Notes under the pieces: generated by a model
What the model was told of the DNA's origin: nothing
The model's database searches: none
The model's input: the letters and a program-made list of their open reading frames with translations, nothing else
NCBI GenBank assembly: GCA_041392065.1
Contig: JAWKMU010000003.1
Span: 310,001-374,000, forward strand
Source: CAJQLB01 sp041392065
Lineage (GTDB): Bacteria > Bacteroidota > Bacteroidia > Flavobacteriales > Flavobacteriaceae
Direction: 5' to 3'
Length of the DNA stretch: 64,000 nt
Shown: piece after piece, positions 1 through 7,938 of the stretch
Numbering within the stretch: the first letter of the stretch is position 1
Layout of the letters: each line of letters starts with the position of its first letter
Made by a program: the position numbers and the translations under genes

Positions 1-408
1 ATAAGTAAAAATGCAGGAATGAAATTACTAGGAGCGATTTTTGGTTTTGGAGTTTGTATTATCGTGTTTGGTCTTTCTTCAGTATTTTGGATTTCGGTTG
101 TTGCACTGTTCTTTAGCGGTGTGACTGATGGTGTATCCATGGTTATACGCCAAACCATTTTACAACTTAAAACTCCAGATAATATGCGTGGTCGTGTAGC
201 TTCAGTAAACTCTATGTTTGTTGGTTCATCAAACGAGTTAGGTGCTTTTGAAAGTGGTTTAACAGCAAAATTAATGGGAACAGTAACAGCTGTAGTTTTT
301 GGTGGAACCATGACCTTGATAACTGTAATCACAACAGGAATTGTGTCACCTTCGTTTAGAAAATTAGACTTAACCAAAGATTTAGAAGAACACGAAAAAG
401 AAAACTAG
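1..408 (+). CDS. MFS transporter, C-terminal part (5' truncated by window edge)
   Basis: The reading frame is open from base 1, so only the last ~135 residues of a larger protein are present. The visible part has three hydrophobic segments and the MFS-like phrase DNMRGRVASVNSMFVG, in the style of the EntS/MFS_3 group of small-molecule exporters, followed by a charged cytoplasmic tail (LEEHEKEN). Function would be proton-driven export across the inner membrane; the substrate cannot be told from this fragment. The ATG at 19 is internal and should not be taken as the start. The gene converges on lpxH, with palindromic repeats in between. Confidence 0.8.
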   Translation: MSKNAGMKLLGAIFGFGVCIIVFGLSSVFWISVVALFFSGVTDGVSMVIRQTILQLKTPDNMRGRVASVNSMFVGSSNELGAFESGLTAKLMGTVTAVVFGGTMTLITVITTGIVSPSFRKLDLTKDLEEHEKEN

Positions 409-411
409 TGT

Positions 412-452
412 CTTTTCGAGTAGAATTCTGATAAGAATTCTATATCGAGAAA
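412..452. repeat. Imperfect palindrome, conserved arms TTCGAGT / ATCGAGAA
   Basis: The core is a perfect stem AGAATTCT-GATA-AGAATTCT (422-441), flanked by arms TTTCGAGT and ATCGAGAAA. The arms match those of the elements at 473-515 and 25540-25583, while the core stem differs. It lies between two convergent genes, so it could also end transcription in both directions, although there is no strong T-run. Confidence 0.6.
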
Positions 453-472
453 CTAAATTGCAAATTTCACTT

Positions 473-515
473 GTTTTCGATACAATTTTCTTTAAGAAAA
501 TTACTCAAACTGACG
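473..515. repeat. Palindromic repeat overlapping the 3' end of lpxH
   Basis: Read on the minus strand it starts GTCAGTTTGAGT and ends TGTATCGAAAAC, around a core ATTTTCTT/AAAGAAAAT stem. It matches the element at 25540-25583 over nearly its whole length. One arm forms the last codons and the stop of lpxH (the residues QFE and TAA). Confidence 0.7.
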
Positions 516-1286
516 TGAATATTTTTTCAACTCCATTTTTTCACCATCAAAAACACCATAGGTGTAATAACTTATCCAATCACCAAGATTAATGTATTTA
601 GTGTTCGGTTCTAAATCAATTTCTAAAGGCAAGTGCCTATGCCCAAAAACAAAATAGTCACGATGGTTTTCTTGAAGCTTTCGTTTGCAATATTGTATTA
701 ACCACTCTTTATCTTCGCCTAAAAATTTTTCGTCTTCATTGCCTGAAATCAATTTGTTTTTTACACTCATGTATTGAGCCAGTCGCACTCCTAAATCTGG
801 ATGCAACCAACTAAACAACCATTTGCTAAACGAATTAGTAAATACTTTTTTCATTCGCTTATAACCTTTATCTCCAGGACCTAAACCGTCTCCATGACCA
901 ATAAAAAAAGATGTTTTATTAAAGAAAAACTCTTGAGGTTTGTGAAACACAGGAATGTTAAGTTCTTCTTCAAAATACCCATTCATCCATAAATCATGAT
1001 TACCAACAAAGTAATAAATTGAAATTCCAGAATCTGAAATTTCTGCTAGTTTTCCTAAGGTTCGTGTAAACCCTTTGGGAACCACTTTTTTGTATTCAAA
1101 CCAAAAATCAAATAAATCGCCTAACAAAAAAATAGCAGCAGCATCGTCTTTAATTTCATCCAACCAAGCCACAAATTTTTTCTCTCGTGGGAGAGATTCT
1201 TTTTGAGTTGGTGCACCCAAATGATTGTCGGATGAAAAATAAATTTTCTTCCCTTCAGGAACTGTTATGTGAGTGGCTTTATTCAT
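501..1286 (-). CDS. lpxH: UDP-2,3-diacylglucosamine diphosphatase (LpxH-type metallophosphoesterase)
   Basis: Calcineurin-like phosphoesterase of 261 residues, expected to hydrolyse UDP-2,3-diacylglucosamine to lipid X in lipid A synthesis at the inner face of the inner membrane. The dinuclear metal motifs appear in order: SDNH (Asp20, His22), GDLFDF, GNHD, GHGD and GHRH. The frame extends upstream to a TTG at 1310, but the ATG at 1286 puts the first motif at the usual distance from the N-terminus and overlaps the end of queD by only 8 bp, so I chose 1286. The last codons come from a palindromic repeat. Substrate assignment rests on family resemblance; a related pyrophosphatase is possible. 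Confidence 0.83.
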   Translation of the reverse strand: MNKATHITVPEGKKIYFSSDNHLGAPTQKESLPREKKFVAWLDEIKDDAAAIFLLGDLFDFWFEYKKVVPKGFTRTLGKLAEISDSGISIYYFVGNHDLWMNGYFEEELNIPVFHKPQEFFFNKTSFFIGHGDGLGPGDKGYKRMKKVFTNSFSKWLFSWLHPDLGVRLAQYMSVKNKLISGNEDEKFLGEDKEWLIQYCKRKLQENHRDYFVFGHRHLPLEIDLEPNTKYINLGDWISYYTYGVFDGEKMELKKYSRQFE

Positions 1287-1731
1287 TATCGCTTGCAAAC
1301 CATTCGGCAAAACTGGTTGCAGTTTCTTGTAGTTTTAGTGAAAATAATTCTATGTTTTTTGGAAGCCTCTTTTTGATTTTCTCAGCAAAATCAATTACCA
1401 TCATTTCACTTGTTGGTTGGTAATTTACCAATAGCACATTATGACCTCTGTTTTCAAGCTCCTTTGCCAACTCCACATGAGGCGTGTTTTTATTGAAAAC
1501 TGTAGCATGATCAAAAACATCAACCACTTCTTCTTTCACAATTTTTTTTAAATCGCCAAAGTCAATTACCATTCCGAATTTCACATTAGAATTATCAGAA
1601 ATAGGCTTACCAATTACAGTAACGTCCAAACGATAACTGTGACCATGAACATTTTTGCACTTTCCATCGTAACCATAAAGCGCATGACCTGTTTCAAAAG
1701 AGAACTGTTTTGTAATTCTAATATTGCTCAT
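1279..1731 (-). CDS. queD: 6-carboxytetrahydropterin synthase (QueD/PTPS family)
   Basis: A 150-residue member of the 6-pyruvoyl-tetrahydropterin synthase family, which converts dihydroneopterin triphosphate toward queuosine precursors. Zinc ligands His16, His29 and His31 are visible (ETGHA, VHGH), as are the nucleophile Cys25 (GKCKNVHGH), DHATVFN and the terminal catalytic Glu in LQETATSFAEW. The frame opens at a TTG at 1746, but a -7 box at 1749-1756 would place the transcript start almost on that codon, so the ATG at 1731 is preferred. It is upstream of and overlaps lpxH, forming a two-gene unit. Confidence 0.9.
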   Translation of the reverse strand: MSNIRITKQFSFETGHALYGYDGKCKNVHGHSYRLDVTVIGKPISDNSNVKFGMVIDFGDLKKIVKEEVVDVFDHATVFNKNTPHVELAKELENRGHNVLLVNYQPTSEMMVIDFAEKIKKRLPKNIELFSLKLQETATSFAEWFASDNE

Positions 1732-1748
1732 TGTATTCAATTTCAACG

Positions 1749-1775
1749 CAAAGATATTGCATTTTGCAAAAGCAA
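1749..1775 (-). promoter_or_regulatory. Predicted promoter of queD-lpxH
   Basis: The minus strand reads TATCTTTG at 1756-1749, a perfect TAnnTTTG -7 box, with a TTG at 1775-1773 sixteen bases upstream. This is one base short of the usual Bacteroidota spacing. It interleaves with the oppositely directed promoter at 1764-1796. Confidence 0.5.
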
Positions 1776-1796
1776 TCGCTTTTTAGGTTACATTTG
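1764..1796 (+). promoter_or_regulatory. Predicted promoter of the 2OG-Fe(II) oxygenase gene
   Basis: TTG at 1764-1766 and TACATTTG at 1789-1796 are separated by 22 bases. This fits the Bacteroidota consensus TTG-N17-23-TAnnTTTG. The gene starts 26 bases downstream. Confidence 0.55.
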
Positions 1797-1822
1797 CGCA
1801 CTTTTTAAGTTATGGATAGAAT

Positions 1823-2464
1823 ATGGATCAGCTTTTCGAAGACATTTCTTTTGTTGAAAATCCTCAATACGAGCGCATTATAGAAGATATTTTAAAACAA
1901 CAATATAGTATTGTTGAGGATTTCTTTACTGATGAAGAAGTAGCTTTATTGAGGCAATCTTTAATTGCAAAACACGAAGAAGATGTTTTTAAAAAAGCCG
2001 CTATTGGTAATCGTGTTAACGAAATTATTGTAAAATCGATAAGAGGAGACGTTATTTTATGGATTGACGAAATTAAAGCCAATGAAGCTGAAAACTTGTT
2101 TTTTAATAAGATTAATAGCCTCGTTAATTATTTAAACAAAACATGCTTTTTAGGAATTTTACAAAAAGAGTTTCATTATGCTTTATATCCAGTAGGTACT
2201 TTTTATAAAAGACATATTGATACGTTTCAAAATGACGATAGACGAAAACTTTCTATTGTTTGTTATTTGAATGAAGATGGTTGGTTGCCAGAAAATGGAG
2301 GCGAATTGGTATTGTATTTAAATGAAAATGGGGAAGAAACAGAAAAAGTTATTTATCCATTTCCAGGTCGAGTAGTCATTTTTGAAAGCCAAATTATTGA
2401 GCACGAGGTTAAACCTGTAAACAAGGAACGAATGAGCATTACAGGCTGGCTAAAAACAAGATGA
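1823..2464 (+). CDS. 2OG-Fe(II) oxygenase family protein
   Basis: A 213-residue protein with the double-stranded beta-helix fold of prolyl-4-hydroxylase-like dioxygenases. The facial triad is His131-x-Asp133 (KRHIDTF) and His194 (IIEHEV), with Arg203 (KERMSITGW) as the likely 2-oxoglutarate anchor. It would use Fe(II), oxygen and 2-oxoglutarate to hydroxylate an unknown substrate; protein prolyl hydroxylation is the commonest role in the family. An overlapping ATG at 1812 is in another frame. It stands alone with its own promoter, divergent from queD. Confidence 0.85.
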   Translation: MDQLFEDISFVENPQYERIIEDILKQQYSIVEDFFTDEEVALLRQSLIAKHEEDVFKKAAIGNRVNEIIVKSIRGDVILWIDEIKANEAENLFFNKINSLVNYLNKTCFLGILQKEFHYALYPVGTFYKRHIDTFQNDDRRKLSIVCYLNEDGWLPENGGELVLYLNENGEETEKVIYPFPGRVVIFESQIIEHEVKPVNKERMSITGWLKTR

Positions 2465-2539
2465 TTATCTTTTTTTGACTCTATTATAAAAATAGATGAT
2501 AATTAAAATGATGGCTAATATTAAAAAGATTCTATTCAT
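2465..2539 (-). CDS. Putative 24-residue single-pass membrane peptide
   Basis: A tiny ORF starts MNRIFLILAIILIIIYFY and ends in the basic tail NRVKKR. It is one hydrophobic helix with positively charged ends, the layout of a small inner-membrane protein with cytoplasmic C-terminus. It follows the 61-residue membrane ORF by 29 bp on the same strand and stops one base after the convergent oxygenase gene ends. No family is recognised. The composition is clearly non-random, but no expression signal was seen. Confidence 0.4.
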   Translation of the reverse strand: MNRIFLILAIILIIIYFYNRVKKR

Positions 2540-2568
2540 AATTATAAAGTTTTAATTTTCCGGTAAGG

Positions 2569-2754
2569 TTATTCGTTTTTAGCTTTGTTTTTGTTGTGTT
2601 TATAAATTAAATAGGCAATAACCACCAAAACCACAAAAGGCAGCATTGAGCCAATGAAAACTCCTATTTCGTAATTGCTATCTGGAGCATTTTTAATTTT
2701 TTCTTCAATATTAACATCTTGAAGTATTGTAGCTAATACCATAAATAATATCAT
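2569..2754 (-). CDS. Small membrane protein, unknown function
   Basis: 61 residues: a hydrophobic N-terminus (MILFMVLATILQ), a short charged stretch (NIEEKIKNAPDSN), a strong transmembrane helix (about 31-50) and a lysine-rich C-terminal tail. Either two short membrane segments or a signal anchor plus one helix is possible. It begins 10 bp after the MATE gene ends on the same strand, so it is probably co-transcribed with it. I do not recognise a family, and a role in assembly or regulation of the exporter would be a guess. Confidence 0.6.
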   Translation of the reverse strand: MILFMVLATILQDVNIEEKIKNAPDSNYEIGVFIGSMLPFVVLVVIAYLIYKHNKNKAKNE

Positions 2755-2764
2755 TTAGTTAAAA

Positions 2765-4099
2765 TTACAATTTTTGAGAGAGAGGTAAAAATTGTTTTCT
2801 AAATTTTATGATTAACGGCAATCCTCTTGCAATAATCCAGAACGTCATTGCTGTAAAAATAGCATATAGCTTATAGTCTAAAGCATCCAACCAAAACAGA
2901 ATAGGGATAAAAACAACAAAGGTTGAAAACAATAAGACATTTCTTAAGTATTTCATTTTACCAAGCCCTTTAAAAACACCATCAAAAATAAAGGCAAGAG
3001 CGCAAAAAGGTTGCATAGCCAAGACAATCCAGAACACTTTGTAAAACTGATTTAAAACTTCTTGATCGTCTGTAAAAATATTTCCAATAGGATAGTATAA
3101 TATTCCTCCAACAATTGCAATTACAAAACCTAAAAGAATGCCATATTTAATAAGCTTGTTGCTTAATTGAACGAGCTCTTTGTAGTTTTTTTGACCATAA
3201 AGTTTTCCTGATAATATATTTCCAGCACTTGAATAGCCATCAACAATAAAAGCACCTAAAAACCATAAGTTTATGGCAATAGTATAGGCTGCAATGTATG
3301 CTGCGCCATAACTTGTTGAAAATGCACTTGCGTAATATAGTGTTACATTTAAAGCCAAAGTTCTGACAAATAAATTAAGAATCATCAGCAAAAAAGTCTT
3401 AATTTCTTTATTAAAAGGGGAAGTTGGTTTTAGTGAAATTTCAGTTTTTCTTAGCAAATAATAAACAGACAAAGCAGCCATAATGAGCTGAGCCACAACA
3501 CTTGCGTAAGCCGCACCTTTAATATTCATAGCAGGAATTAATCCTTCAACACCATAAACCAAAACAACATCTAAAATTATGTTTGCTATAGTGCCAACAA
3601 TAGCAATAAGCATTGGATAAAAGGTGTTTTGAAGCCCTCTAAACGTCCCAAAAACAGCTATTGTAAAGAGCGTAAACGGAAATCCGAAAACACGAATTTT
3701 ATAGTAATCTACGCTATAATCTAAAATTAAATTTGAGGCATTGTAGAGCTTAAAAATAGAATCTGCAAAAGGATATGTTGTTAGAATAATTATAACACTT
3801 AAAGATGTAATTATAAAAATAGCCTGAGCTGGAAGCGATTTAATGGCTTCTAAATTATTAGCACCTAAATACTGTGACACAAGCGAAGAAATTGCACTTC
3901 GTGTTTGTCCAAGCACCCAAATAAGCATTGATAAAAATGTGGTTACAATACCAACTGCGGCTAAAGATTCGGTTGCATTGACTTCAATATTTCCAACAAT
4001 AGCAGCATCAGTTAAAGATAAAATAGGTTCAGAAACACCAGAAATTAATGCAGGAATAGCAAGTTTGTTAATCTGTTTTAAAGAAATTGTTGTATTCAA
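2765..4099 (-). CDS. MATE family efflux transporter
   Basis: 444 residues with about twelve hydrophobic segments in two halves, and the N-terminal MATE pattern LAIPALISGVSEPILSLTDAAIVG. The family exports drugs or metabolites using a Na+ or H+ gradient; this one resembles the DinF-like branch in length and N-terminus. The start is a TTG. There is no in-frame ATG between the upstream stop and this codon, and the next internal Met lies past the first helix. A universal stress protein gene diverges from it. Confidence 0.88.
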   Translation of the reverse strand: MNTTISLKQINKLAIPALISGVSEPILSLTDAAIVGNIEVNATESLAAVGIVTTFLSMLIWVLGQTRSAISSLVSQYLGANNLEAIKSLPAQAIFIITSLSVIIILTTYPFADSIFKLYNASNLILDYSVDYYKIRVFGFPFTLFTIAVFGTFRGLQNTFYPMLIAIVGTIANIILDVVLVYGVEGLIPAMNIKGAAYASVVAQLIMAALSVYYLLRKTEISLKPTSPFNKEIKTFLLMILNLFVRTLALNVTLYYASAFSTSYGAAYIAAYTIAINLWFLGAFIVDGYSSAGNILSGKLYGQKNYKELVQLSNKLIKYGILLGFVIAIVGGILYYPIGNIFTDDQEVLNQFYKVFWIVLAMQPFCALAFIFDGVFKGLGKMKYLRNVLLFSTFVVFIPILFWLDALDYKLYAIFTAMTFWIIARGLPLIIKFRKQFLPLSQKL

Positions 4100-4131
4100 A
4101 AGTCTTTTTAGAACTAATAGTTATTTATGCT

Positions 4132-4139
4132 TATTTTTG
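4132..4139 (+). promoter_or_regulatory. -7 promoter box upstream of the universal stress protein gene
   Basis: TATTTTTG matches TAnnTTTG exactly, 41 bases before the chosen ATG. No TTG is seen at the proper -33 spacing. Confidence 0.4.
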
Positions 4140-4180
4140 CAAAATAAATTTCAGTAAATTTAGTCTTTAAAATTTTGAAT

Positions 4181-4975
4181 ATGAAGAATATTTTAGTTCC
4201 AGTTGGTACTTCAAAAAATGCAAAAAGCCATTTGCAGTACGCTATTGATTTTGCCAAAGAATTTAACGCAAAGCTTTACATTGTTCAAGTTTACAATGTT
4301 TATACAAAAGCTGGGACAATGATTAAAGTTGATCATATTTTAGAAAGGGAAAGTAAAGAGTATTTAAACAAATTAGTGTCTAAAATAGACACAAAGAATG
4401 TTGAGGTAATTGTAAAAGTGCTTAAAGGAGATTTGGTTGATACCTTAGAATTAGCATGTAAAGCTGCTGATATCGATTTAATTTTAATAGAACCTAGAAC
4501 AACGTCTGTTAAAGATGAAGTATTCTTAGGCAAAACCTCTGGAAAAATTATTAAGCAAACACAAATACCAGCACTGATAGTTCCTGAAGGCTACAAGTTT
4601 ATACCAGTATCCAAAATTTTATTTGCGGTAAAATCGGCTATTATAAAGAAAAAAGATGCTTTAAAACCATTAATAGATATTAAAAATCAATTCAAATCGA
4701 CTGTAAACCTTTTATTGGTAAAGACCACTTATTATAACGAAGGTGATTTTGATGTAAACAACAAGTTAAAAAGCATAGTGGATGATATTACCAAAACAGA
4801 AAATGCAACAACATACCAAGGAGTGTTAGAACACTATAAATCTAACGATCCAGATATGTTATGTGTGGTTAGAAGAAAAAGAGGGTTTTTTGCAAAAAAA
4901 TGGGAGAAAAATACTATTTTGAAAAAAGATTTTTATAGCCCAAGACCAGTTTTGGTTTTAAGTGGATTAAAATAA
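4181..4975 (+). CDS. Universal stress protein (UspA family, tandem domain)
   Basis: 264 residues from the ATG at 4181; the frame also has a TTG two codons earlier. The N-terminal domain has the UspA start KNILVPVGTSKNAKSHLQYAIDFAKEF and the paired strand DLILIEPR, with a partial nucleotide-loop region GKTSGKIIKQTQIPALIVPEG. The C-terminal half (from about residue 145) is a degenerate second Usp domain. Such proteins are cytoplasmic and bind ATP or small ligands under stress. The stop lies only 6 bp before a tRNA gene, so the two are likely on one transcript. Confidence 0.82.
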   Translation: MKNILVPVGTSKNAKSHLQYAIDFAKEFNAKLYIVQVYNVYTKAGTMIKVDHILERESKEYLNKLVSKIDTKNVEVIVKVLKGDLVDTLELACKAADIDLILIEPRTTSVKDEVFLGKTSGKIIKQTQIPALIVPEGYKFIPVSKILFAVKSAIIKKKDALKPLIDIKNQFKSTVNLLLVKTTYYNEGDFDVNNKLKSIVDDITKTENATTYQGVLEHYKSNDPDMLCVVRRKRGFFAKKWEKNTILKKDFYSPRPVLVLSGLK

Positions 4976-4981
4976 TATTTT

Positions 4982-5055
4982 GGGGCATTAGCTCAGTTGG
5001 CTAGAGCGTTTGGCTGGCAGCCAAAAGGTCAAGGGTTCGACTCCCTTATGCTCCA
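4982..5055 (+). tRNA. tRNA-Ala (anticodon GGC)
   Basis: A 74-nt cloverleaf. Acceptor arms GGGGCAT and ATGCTCC pair with a G3:U70 wobble, the classic alanine identity element. The D-arm is GCTC/GAGC, the anticodon stem TTTGG/CCAAA surrounds loop CTGGCAG with anticodon GGC, and the T-arm is AAGGG-TTCGACT-CCCTT. The discriminator is A; the full CCA end is not encoded. Confidence 0.97.
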
Positions 5056-5060
5056 CTTTT

Positions 5061-5093
5061 ACTCGCCGAAGCTTTACGAAGGCGAGTTTTTTT
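5061..5093 (+). terminator. Intrinsic terminator after tRNA-Ala
   Basis: Stem ACTCGCC (5061-5067) pairs with GGCGAGT (5081-5087), followed by a run of seven T. It ends the usp-tRNA transcript before the convergent nuclease gene. Confidence 0.85.
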
Positions 5094-5104
5094 ATTTGCT
5101 AAGA

Positions 5105-7864
5105 CTAAACCTCCTTCTCAACAAAATCTATATCTGGATTAAAAATTTCAAGGATTAAATTTTTTAGTTGTAGGGAAAACTCGTTTAACACATCTTGATT
5201 AATGGAAGCCTCTTTTTTCTTTTTCCCATTAACATCATTTAGTTTATTAAACTTAATAAAACCTGAACTTAGATTTTTAAACGAAATAATTCCTGCTTCG
5301 GTGTCTTTGTTAAATTGTGATTTATGATTTATCATTAAGGCATAACTCAACACCTGAAAACTTTTGCTGTATTTGTCGTAATCTGTTGTAATATCTTCCC
5401 AGTTTTCTAATTGAACTTTGCTTTGTTCTACTTTTCCGGTTTTATAATCAATAATTCTAGTTACACCATTGTACTCATCTACACGATCTACCTTGCCTTT
5501 TAAACGAATAGGGAAATTTAATTCAGCTATATCGATTGGTATATTTAATTCAGATTCAATGCTTATTATTTTTATTGTATTTCCTTCTTTTATAGTTTCT
5601 ATTTCTAAGTTTAAAAAGTTTAACACATAACGCTTTGCAATTTCAAAAATGATAAGGTTTTTCCCCTTGGCGATATCGCCTTGCTTGTATATGTTTGAAA
5701 AATGTTTACTAACAGTTTCGTCAATATTAGGCAACAATTTTTTAATAATATTTTCATTTAACAGCTGCCCTTCAAAAGGTTTGTAAAAATCTTCAAGTGT
5801 ATTGTGTATAATGGTTCCCAGAGTATTAGCGGCAACGATTTCTTCTACATCTTCTGTTTCTCTAATTCCTAAAACTTTTTCATAGTAAAAGTCTATTGGA
5901 TTTCTGATATAAGAGGTTAACGAAGAAGGCGAAAAGCCGTTGGCAGCGATATCTTTTAGTTTTGAAATAATACTTTCGTCTTTTGAAATTCTGTCAGGTT
6001 CTATTTCAATTCTTCTATTTTTCGGACTAACTAATTTGTGGGTTATATTGTGAATACCTTCAATTTCTAATTGAGTGATAAACCTGCTTTTTTCTCCTCC
6101 GTTTAAGGCATCAACTTCAGTATTGTAAATAATGTATATGTTTTTAGCACGTTGAATTAACCTGTAAAAATGATAGGTATAAACAGCGTCTTTTTCTTGA
6201 TATGTTGGTAAGCCAACCTCTAATTTAACATCAAAGGGAATAAAAGAATTATTGCTTTTTCCAGATGGCAATACACCTTCATTTACTGATGATATTATTA
6301 CAGTTTCAAAGTCGAGAACTCTTGACTCTAACATTCCCATTAACTGTAATCCTTGTAAAGGCTCGCCTTTAAAATCCAATGTCTCAAAAGAGATAAGTTC
6401 TTTAAACAAGCTGTAGAGTGTTTTAATGCTTATAATTGTTTTATATTTTGAGTTGAGGGCGAAAAGCATGTTAAATACTTCGTGAAATCTGTACAGATAC
6501 TCAAGCGCAAGAGTGTTTTCTTGTTTTGAAGAGAATCTGTTTTTCATTGTCATAATAAGCGAAAGACAGTTTGAAATTGCTGTTACAGGACTGTTTTCCC
6601 AGTTTCCGAACAATAAGGAAATCTCAATCTTATTTTCAGTAGTAAGTGAAAGTAATTTTGCTTCAGACACAAAGACTAAGTTTTGTTGCTGAATGTGTAA
6701 TACTAACTCATCAGCACTATTTTTTTGTGAACTTTGAAACAAAGGACGAATGTATTGATGAGACAAAATTGCAATAACATCTTTATAGTAAAATGAAGAC
6801 TCTGCATGCGAATGCATTGTAAACAACTTATAAAACAAGGGAGATAATGGAGTCTCTTTCAAAGGGAAACCCATCGTAATGTTAATGGTATTTACGTGTT
6901 CAGGTAACGAATTTAGCACAGGAATTAATAGTGTTTCATCACCCAACACAACAGCTGTATTAGCTAAACTTTTTGTTTCTTTTATCTCAGAAAGAAGTTC
7001 TCCGATAATTTTTGCTTGCCCAATATTTTGTGAAGCTCCAATAACTTGAATGTTTTTTGCTATTTTATAATTATTGGAAAACCATTTAAACTCATTTGTT
7101 TTATAATAACTCCAGTTAGCTTTGTGTAAATTGATAAAATGTGAAGCGTTATGAATTTTAGAGGTTATAAAATGTTCATCGATATCCCAATAAATAGATG
7201 CCATTTCATTTTGTAATAACTCTTGAATTATGGTGGACTCAGCTTTATTTAAGGCGTTAAAACCAACAAATATGTGATGTTGGTTTTTATTAGCTTGAAT
7301 ATAATTTTCAATATTCTCAACAGCCTCTCTATAAATCAAACCTTGATAGCCAACACCTGAATTTATAAGAGCATTTGTAAACTCTTTGTAATAAACATTA
7401 AGCAGAGACCAAAACTTTAAATATCGTTTAGTAAAATCCGATTGATTTTCTTCTAACGACCAATGATTGGAATTAATTTTTTGAATTTCGTTTAAATATC
7501 CAAAAATATAATTAGGTTCTATTAAATATCGATCGATTTCATTAAAATCTTGAAGAATTACTTGAGCCCATTTTGAAAAAGAGTCGAAGGGTTCTTGGTC
7601 ATTTTTTTTAGTAAAATCTAAGTAAGTTTTATAAAAGGTAAATAGGAGTTCAATGTTTGAAAGTGTTTTTAAGCTTGAAAGTTCTTCTACAAACTCTTCA
7701 ATACTTAAAATATCTGGAGCAAAAAAAGTTGTGTTACTAAGGTTGGATAGTTCGTTTTGCAATGCAATACCAGAACGCTTACTAGGAAGTAAAAATATAA
7801 GTTTAGAAAAATCAACTTCTTTTTCTTTTAAATCTTCCAATACATTCCTTATAAAACTTACCAT
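5105..7864 (-). CDS. AddB-like PD-(D/E)XK nuclease / inactivated-helicase subunit
   Basis: 919 residues. The N-terminal half resembles the helicase-like part of AddB/RecC-type subunits (LLPSKRSGIALQNEL near residue 25). The C-terminal third is a RecB-family nuclease: NPIDFYYEKVLGI, GTIIHNTLEDFY, then GKVDRVDEY and IIDYKTGK, which supply the catalytic Asp and the DxK pair. With the helicase-nuclease at 10646-13780 it would form a double-strand-break resection complex like AddAB. The partner is separated by kbl and ompA, so the pair is not a simple operon. No iron-sulfur cysteine cluster like that of Bacillus AddB was noticed. Confidence 0.8.
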   Translation of the reverse strand: MVSFIRNVLEDLKEKEVDFSKLIFLLPSKRSGIALQNELSNLSNTTFFAPDILSIEEFVEELSSLKTLSNIELLFTFYKTYLDFTKKNDQEPFDSFSKWAQVILQDFNEIDRYLIEPNYIFGYLNEIQKINSNHWSLEENQSDFTKRYLKFWSLLNVYYKEFTNALINSGVGYQGLIYREAVENIENYIQANKNQHHIFVGFNALNKAESTIIQELLQNEMASIYWDIDEHFITSKIHNASHFINLHKANWSYYKTNEFKWFSNNYKIAKNIQVIGASQNIGQAKIIGELLSEIKETKSLANTAVVLGDETLLIPVLNSLPEHVNTINITMGFPLKETPLSPLFYKLFTMHSHAESSFYYKDVIAILSHQYIRPLFQSSQKNSADELVLHIQQQNLVFVSEAKLLSLTTENKIEISLLFGNWENSPVTAISNCLSLIMTMKNRFSSKQENTLALEYLYRFHEVFNMLFALNSKYKTIISIKTLYSLFKELISFETLDFKGEPLQGLQLMGMLESRVLDFETVIISSVNEGVLPSGKSNNSFIPFDVKLEVGLPTYQEKDAVYTYHFYRLIQRAKNIYIIYNTEVDALNGGEKSRFITQLEIEGIHNITHKLVSPKNRRIEIEPDRISKDESIISKLKDIAANGFSPSSLTSYIRNPIDFYYEKVLGIRETEDVEEIVAANTLGTIIHNTLEDFYKPFEGQLLNENIIKKLLPNIDETVSKHFSNIYKQGDIAKGKNLIIFEIAKRYVLNFLNLEIETIKEGNTIKIISIESELNIPIDIAELNFPIRLKGKVDRVDEYNGVTRIIDYKTGKVEQSKVQLENWEDITTDYDKYSKSFQVLSYALMINHKSQFNKDTEAGIISFKNLSSGFIKFNKLNDVNGKKKKEASINQDVLNEFSLQLKNLILEIFNPDIDFVEKEV

Positions 7865-7870
7865 TATATA

Positions 7871-7903
7871 AAAATAAAAAACGCTGAGATATTATCTCAG
7901 CGT
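7871..7903 (-). terminator. Bidirectional intrinsic terminator after ompA
   Basis: A perfect 10-bp stem ACGCTGAGAT / ATCTCAGCGT with loop ATT (7881-7903) is flanked by A-runs on one side and T-runs on the other. On the minus strand it ends the ompA transcript just before the nuclease gene. Confidence 0.85.
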
Positions 7904-7938
7904 TTTTTTATCTATTTATTAGAAATATAGTTAAAGAC

